From contig CAMNWW010000021.1 of the NCBI GenBank assembly GCA_946566415.1, forward strand, positions 1 to 16,609: a stretch of DNA of 16,609 bases, read 5' to 3'. The notes under the pieces are model-generated. The model did no database searches and was not told where the DNA came from. It saw only the letters and a program-made list of their open reading frames with translations. The position numbers and the translations under genes are program-made. Numbering within the stretch: the stretch's first letter is position 1; each line of letters opens with the position of its first letter. Below are positions 13,400 through 16,609 of this stretch, piece after piece. The stretch comes from an uncultured Lachnospiraceae bacterium. GTDB taxonomy: Bacteria; Bacillota; Clostridia; Lachnospirales; Lachnospiraceae.

Positions 13400-13420
13400 C
13401 CCGGCATTTTCAGACGGGCA
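13400..13420 (-). other. GC hairpin between the coaBC stop and the structured leader
   Basis: On the minus strand GCCCG and CGGGC form a 5-bp stem around an 11-nt loop, about 20 nt after the coaBC stop codon. No U-tract follows, so it is not a standard terminator. It may protect a processed 5' end or belong to the adjoining leader structure. Confidence 0.35.
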
Positions 13421-13440
13421 AACTCTAACCAATGCTAAAA

Positions 13441-14646
13441 TCACTTTCTGTCGGAAATCTCCGCCAGAATCTTATCTATAATCCGGACCGCCGTCTCCTC
13501 TTTACTCAAAAGTGGGAGCGGTGTTTCGTCCTTTTTTGTTATCAAAGTAATACGGTTGGTATCTTTCTGGAATCCGGCGCCTTCATCTCGTAGGCTGTTC
13601 GCCGCGATCATATCCAGGTTCTTCTTTTCCAGCTTCGCCCTTGAGTTCCCTGTCAGGTTTTCAGTCTCCATGGCAAAGCCGCAAAGGAACTGTCCCGGAT
13701 GCTTATGTCTTCCCAGATACATCAAGATATCGTCGGTTTTCTCCAGCTCAAGGCTCATCTGCCCGTCTGCTTTCTTAATCTTCTCGCTGCTGACGTTCTT
13801 TGGACGGTAATCCGCCACTGCCGCCGCTTTGCAGACAATATCCGCGTCCTTTGCCTCTTTTTTTACCGCCTCGAACATCTCTTTCGCCGTCGTAACCTGG
13901 ACGATTTTAGCGAACATAGGTTTCGGAAGCGATGTAGGTCCTGTCACCAGAACTACCTTTGCCCCTCTGGCCGCACAGACGCGCGCAAGAGCATATCCCA
14001 TTTTCCCGGAAGAATGGTTGGTAATATACCGTACCGGATCGATCGCCTCCTGCGTCGGTCCCGCTGTCACAAGTACTTTCTTTCCCGTCAAGTCCTTATC
14101 AAAAGCGATTTCCCGGTAAATGTATTCGTACAGCGCTTCCGGATCCGGCATCTTCCCCGGACCCACATCGCCGCATGCGAGATATCCTTTCGCAGGACGG
14201 ATGATCTCGAAACCGTACTCTTCCAGTTTCTTTATATTATCCTGCACTACCTGGTTTAAGTACATTTCCGTATTCATAGCCGGGGCGACTATTTTTCTGC
14301 ATTTTCTGCAAGCCATAACCGTTGTCGTCAACATATCGTCCGCGATTCCATTCGCCAGCTTACCAATCACATTCGCAGTCGCAGGCGCTATCATCACCAC
14401 GTCCGCCAGCTTTGCAAGCGCAACATGTTCCACCTTAAACTCAAAATTCCGGTCAAACGTGTCTATCAGACATTTATGCCCGGTCAAAGTCTCAAATACA
14501 ATCGGATTAATGAAATTCGCCGCGTTATTAGTCATAAGGACTTGTACGTCAAGCCCGCTCTTTACCAGCATACTTGCAAGGGACGCCGTCTTATAAGCGG
14601 CGATCCCGCCCGTCACCCCAAGTACCACTGTCTTTTTCTGTTCCAT
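13441..14646 (-). CDS. coaBC: Bifunctional phosphopantothenoylcysteine decarboxylase/synthetase
   Basis: From the ATG at 14646 the protein has 401 residues, the usual CoaBC length. The N-terminal CoaC flavoprotein half (about 1-185) shows VTGGIAAYKTASLASML, the active-site His74 in VEHVALAKLADVVMIAPATAN, the PAMN motif (122-125) and Cys158 in GYLACGDVGPGKMP. The C-terminal CoaB half starts near 188 with KKVLVTAGPTQEAIDPVRYI and NHSSGKMG, and includes KAAAVADYRPK. Together they condense 4'-phosphopantothenate with cysteine and decarboxylate the product to 4'-phosphopantetheine. An in-frame start at 14757 would overlap nrdR by about 90 bp and adds unrelated residues. The gene follows nrdR by 19 bp and precedes panT-coaX in the same orientation, giving three CoA-pathway genes in a row. 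Confidence 0.95.
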   Translation of the reverse strand: MEQKKTVVLGVTGGIAAYKTASLASMLVKSGLDVQVLMTNNAANFINPIVFETLTGHKCLIDTFDRNFEFKVEHVALAKLADVVMIAPATANVIGKLANGIADDMLTTTVMACRKCRKIVAPAMNTEMYLNQVVQDNIKKLEEYGFEIIRPAKGYLACGDVGPGKMPDPEALYEYIYREIAFDKDLTGKKVLVTAGPTQEAIDPVRYITNHSSGKMGYALARVCAARGAKVVLVTGPTSLPKPMFAKIVQVTTAKEMFEAVKKEAKDADIVCKAAAVADYRPKNVSSEKIKKADGQMSLELEKTDDILMYLGRHKHPGQFLCGFAMETENLTGNSRAKLEKKNLDMIAANSLRDEGAGFQKDTNRITLITKKDETPLPLLSKEETAVRIIDKILAEISDRK

Positions 14647-14665
14647 CTGTCCCTGCCCCGTCTTT

Positions 14666-15115
14666 CTATTCCAGAATCTTCTTGAGTTCTGCCATAAAGG
14701 TATTGACATCCTTAAATTCGCGGTATACAGACGCAAAACGGACATACGCCACCGCATCCAAGCTGCGCAGTTTTTCCATCACGATCTCGCCGACGGCACT
14801 GCTTGGAATCTCCTTGTCCTCACGGCTGAAAATATTCGTCTCGATCTCATCGATCGTTTTCTGAATATCCGACGCAGGAACCGGGCGCTTGTAGCATGCC
14901 CGCAGCACGCCGCCTTCGATCTTCGCACGGTCATACTGCTCCCGGGTGTTATCCTTCTTGATAATAATAAGCGGGATCGTCTCCACTTTTTCATAAGTCG
15001 TAAACCGCTTACTGCAGGTATCGCAGGAACGTCTCCTCCTGATTGCCGTCCCGTCGTCCGCCGGTCTTGAGTCTATAACCCTGGTATCAAGGTTGCCGCA
15101 ATATGGACACTTCAT
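14666..15115 (-). CDS. nrdR: Transcriptional repressor NrdR
   Basis: The 149-residue protein is a canonical NrdR, which represses ribonucleotide reductase genes according to bound ATP/dATP. It has an N-terminal zinc ribbon (C3, C6, C31, C34: MKCPYCG and SCDTC), the RVIDSR and RFTTYE segments, then an ATP-cone domain (about 49-139) beginning PLIIIKKDNTREQYDR and including REFKDVNTFM. GGGAGGTAAAAG precedes the start. No ribonucleotide reductase gene is in the window, and I saw no NrdR-box pair here, so its targets lie elsewhere. It heads the nrdR-coaBC unit from a strong promoter. Confidence 0.97.
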   Translation of the reverse strand: MKCPYCGNLDTRVIDSRPADDGTAIRRRRSCDTCSKRFTTYEKVETIPLIIIKKDNTREQYDRAKIEGGVLRACYKRPVPASDIQKTIDEIETNIFSREDKEIPSSAVGEIVMEKLRSLDAVAYVRFASVYREFKDVNTFMAELKKILE

Positions 15116-15184
15116 CTTTTACCTCCCATTTCATGTTCTGTCTTACAGAATGGTCATACATGTACCTTATTATAAGCCAGTTTT

Positions 15185-15213
15185 AGTATAAATGGCGGTT
15201 AAATCTTTGTCAA
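15185..15213 (-). promoter_or_regulatory. Strong sigma-A promoter of nrdR
   Basis: On the minus strand consensus TTGACA (plus-strand 15208-15213) and TATACT (15185-15190) are separated by 17 bp. It is the best promoter in the window. It would give a 5' leader of about 60 nt before nrdR and can drive nrdR-coaBC, and through the intergenic leader panT-coaX. Confidence 0.85.
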
Positions 15214-15232
15214 GTTAAATCCTGCGCCTTCT

Positions 15233-15355
15233 TTATGCATGGCGTTTTGATATTACAGTTTGCGGAAACTCAAGAAATCCCGCTTCCAAACTTCGCAGTC
15301 TTTCCGGTAATTCTTCACATTTTACCCTTCCGCCTACTTGCACGACTTTAAACAT
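15233..15355 (-). CDS. Possible small ORF between the ylmC-like gene and nrdR
   Basis: A 40-codon ORF starts at the ATG at 15355, overlaps the 3' end of the ylmC-like gene by 22 bp in another frame, and stops 20 bp before the nrdR -35 box. The predicted peptide begins MFKVVQVGGRVKCEELPERL and ends SKRHA. It is charged and well balanced in composition, unlike most shadow ORFs here. The only upstream Shine-Dalgarno-like sequence, GAGG, is about 13 nt away, further than usual. I recognise no family. It could be a real small protein, a decayed gene remnant or chance. Confidence 0.3.
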   Translation of the reverse strand: MFKVVQVGGRVKCEELPERLRSLEAGFLEFPQTVISKRHA

Positions 15356-15621
15356 TTTTCAGCGACTACCTCTACAAGGATGATATCCGGTCCCATCTTA
15401 CATATGCACTCAAACGGGATGATATATTCTGCGTCATAACCAAAAAGCCCGCACATCTTCACTGGTCCGGGGACAATGATCGCCTCTACGCATCCATTGC
15501 ACATGTTCAGCAGGATGTCCGCCACGCAGCCAAGCCGTTTCCCGTCGCAAAGATTAATTACTTCCCGCTGCCTCAGTTCGCAAAACCGGATATTTTTACA
15601 TTCATTCCTGCATTCCTTCAT
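15334..15621 (-). CDS. YlmC/YmxH-family PRC-barrel sporulation-associated protein
   Basis: The 95-residue protein has the PRC-barrel pattern of YlmC/YmxH: CELRQREVINLCDGKRLGCVADI, then AIIVPGP, CGLFGYDAEYIIPFECICKMGPDIILVEV. Family members in Clostridia are short, and this one carries a cysteine-rich N-terminal extension (MKECRNECKNIRFCEL) with further cysteines at the C-terminus (EKCLKSCK). AGGAAGGG precedes the start by about 3-4 nt. The family is associated with sporulation, but its biochemical role is not known. TATAAT is present upstream without a good -35, and CATATAAT could instead fit a sporulation sigma factor. It lies upstream of nrdR on the same strand. Confidence 0.8.
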   Translation of the reverse strand: MKECRNECKNIRFCELRQREVINLCDGKRLGCVADILLNMCNGCVEAIIVPGPVKMCGLFGYDAEYIIPFECICKMGPDIILVEVVAEKCLKSCK

Positions 15622-15707
15622 ATACCCTTCCTGCCTTTCCGGCTTTCCTGCCGGCTGCCTATATATTCATTATATGACGGAAGAGCAAAAGTTTCCTTTA
15701 CAGATAA

Positions 15708-15747
15708 CAGAGAGTGCATGGTGATCTTTTTCTGCCTGCACTCTCTG
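15708..15747 (-). terminator. Hairpin after the TelA-family gene
   Basis: CAGAGAGTGCA (15708-15718) and TGCACTCTCTG (15737-15747) form a perfect 11-bp stem with an 18-nt loop, 11 bp beyond the TelA-family stop codon on the minus strand. TTATCTGT follows, a modest U-tract. It probably terminates the TelA transcript before the ylmC-like gene. Confidence 0.6.
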
Positions 15748-15758
15748 CTTTCATTCTT

Positions 15759-16609
15759 CTATGACGCTCCCTGCACCTGGAGGAGTTTACTCTTAAGCTC
15801 ACTCTCAAGCCGCTGCATCTCTTTTTCTGCGTCCTGACGCTTCTGGCGTCCCTCAGTCTGGATACGCATCACCTCATCCAATGTGCTGATAAGCGACTCG
15901 TTCGTGGCTTTTAATGTCTCCATATCCACGATGCCCCGCTCCGACTCTTTGGCCGTCTCGATCGTAGCTACTTTTAGTTTCTCTGCATTCCTCTTTAGCA
16001 GTTCGTTGGTCATGTCCGTCACTTCCCGCTGTGCGGCGGCTGCCTGTGACGAATGCTCCACACCGAGGGCCAGCACCATCTGGCTCTTCCATAGAGGAAT
16101 CGTATTGACGATTGTGGACTGGATTTTCTCCACCATAAGTGTGTCGTTCCCCTGGACTAGACGGATCTGCGGAGCGGTCTGCATAGAAATCGTACGGGTC
16201 AGTTCCAGGTCATGAAGTTTTTTCTCAAAGCGTGTACACATAGAATCCAGATCTCTTGCCGCCTGTGCATCCTCAGCGAGATTCGTCTGCTGTGCCTTGG
16301 CGAGAAGGGATGCAAGCTGCCCGCTCCGGACTTCATTCAGTTTTTTCTTTCCCGCAAGAATGTACATGGACAACTCTTTGAAATACGCCAGATTCAGTTC
16401 ATACATCTTATCCAATATCGCGATATCTTTCAAAAGCTGCACCTGATGGGACTCCAGCACTTTACAGATCTGATTGACGTTCGTCTCCGCCTTGGCGTAC
16501 TTGATTTTCATCGCCTGGATTTTATTGGCAGGTTTCTTAAAAATCCCTAGAAACCCCTTTTCTTCTTCCTCGTCAAAGTTTTTCAGCTCCTTTACCACGC
16601 CGGACAGCA
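15759..16609 (-). CDS. TelA-family (toxic anion resistance) protein, 5' end beyond the window
   Basis: The visible part encodes about 283 residues and the frame stays open to the window edge. The GTG at 16598 is probably an internal valine, because LSG precedes it in frame and TelA/KlaA proteins usually have 350-400 residues. The sequence is highly helical and charged, with family features such as FLGIFKKPANKIQAMKIKYAKAETNVNQI, YFKELSMYILAGKKKL, LTRTISMQTAPQIRLVQGND and NTIPLWKSQMVLALG. The coiled-coil C-terminus ends RLESELKSKLLQVQGAS. TelA-family proteins are named for tellurite resistance plasmid genes. In many Firmicutes they sit beside XpaC/5-bromo-4-chloroindolyl phosphate hydrolysis proteins and are thought to act at the envelope. 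The partner gene, if any, lies to the right of the window. Confidence 0.85.
   Translation of the reverse strand, partial: LSGVVKELKNFDEEEEKGFLGIFKKPANKIQAMKIKYAKAETNVNQICKVLESHQVQLLKDIAILDKMYELNLAYFKELSMYILAGKKKLNEVRSGQLASLLAKAQQTNLAEDAQAARDLDSMCTRFEKKLHDLELTRTISMQTAPQIRLVQGNDTLMVEKIQSTIVNTIPLWKSQMVLALGVEHSSQAAAAQREVTDMTNELLKRNAEKLKVATIETAKESERGIVDMETLKATNESLISTLDEVMRIQTEGRQKRQDAEKEMQRLESELKSKLLQVQGAS

Noticed and set aside
13262..13440. Assignment of the panT leader to a known riboswitch (T-box, THF, TPP, cobalamin) or the pan motif
   Set aside because: The T-box AGGGTGG word and the TPP, cobalamin and THF core words are absent. The pan motif is a simpler bulged stem usually before panB/panC/panD. 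A bulged A alone is not enough for assignment.
15268..15318. About 20-codon GTG-start ORF between the ylmC-like gene and nrdR
   Set aside because: It is very short, has no good ribosome binding site, and overlaps the more protein-like 40-codon frame.

Overview
The window looks like a chromosomal stretch from an anaerobic, spore-forming, low-to-mid-GC Firmicute, most likely a gut Lachnospiraceae (Clostridium cluster XIVa type). The basis is inference from gene content: a SleL-like LysM/GH18 spore-cortex enzyme, a YlmC/YmxH-type PRC-barrel protein, a YitT/DUF2179 membrane protein, a type III pantothenate kinase with an ECF-type S component, NrdR, and canonical AGGAGG ribosome binding sites with sigma-A promoters. 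No tRNA, rRNA, CRISPR, transposase, integrase or phage gene was seen. About 18 protein genes are supported. The most intergenic space between two genes is about 260 bp.

Layout. Positions 1-2900 (plus strand) hold an AT-rich, apparently autoregulated pair, a TetR-family repressor and a flavodoxin-fold oxidoreductase. The promoter carries two copies of a TTGAACA-N-TGTTCAA palindrome. The pair is followed by a LysM-LysM-GH18 hydrolase. A bidirectional terminator separates these from convergent glf (UDP-galactopyranose mutase) and eno (enolase) on the minus strand. A 44-bp repeat (41/44 identical) lies at the left edge and again just beyond the eno stop codon, so it brackets the first four genes.

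Positions 5700-7433 (plus) carry the YitT-family protein and a small alarmone synthetase. Converging on them from the minus strand are a secreted protein with an InlB/Flg_new-type motif, a MESH1-like small alarmone hydrolase, and L-asparaginase. A (p)ppGpp synthetase and a (p)ppGpp hydrolase therefore lie within about 2.4 kb, with asparaginase between them. Exonuclease III (minus) and a short-chain dehydrogenase (plus) are then divergently transcribed.

Positions 11818-15621 (minus) form a CoA and deoxyribonucleotide block: ylmC-like, nrdR, coaBC, an ECF S component (probably PanT) and coaX. nrdR has a near-consensus sigma-A promoter. CoaX phosphorylates pantothenate, CoaBC performs the next two steps, and the S component probably imports the vitamin. 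Between coaBC and the S-component gene is a leader of about 190 nt with several mutually compatible helices, including a bulged-A closing stem next to the Shine-Dalgarno and a hairpin with tandem G-A mismatches. I could not assign it to a known riboswitch class, and it is the best candidate here for an undescribed element. The right edge cuts a TelA-family gene.
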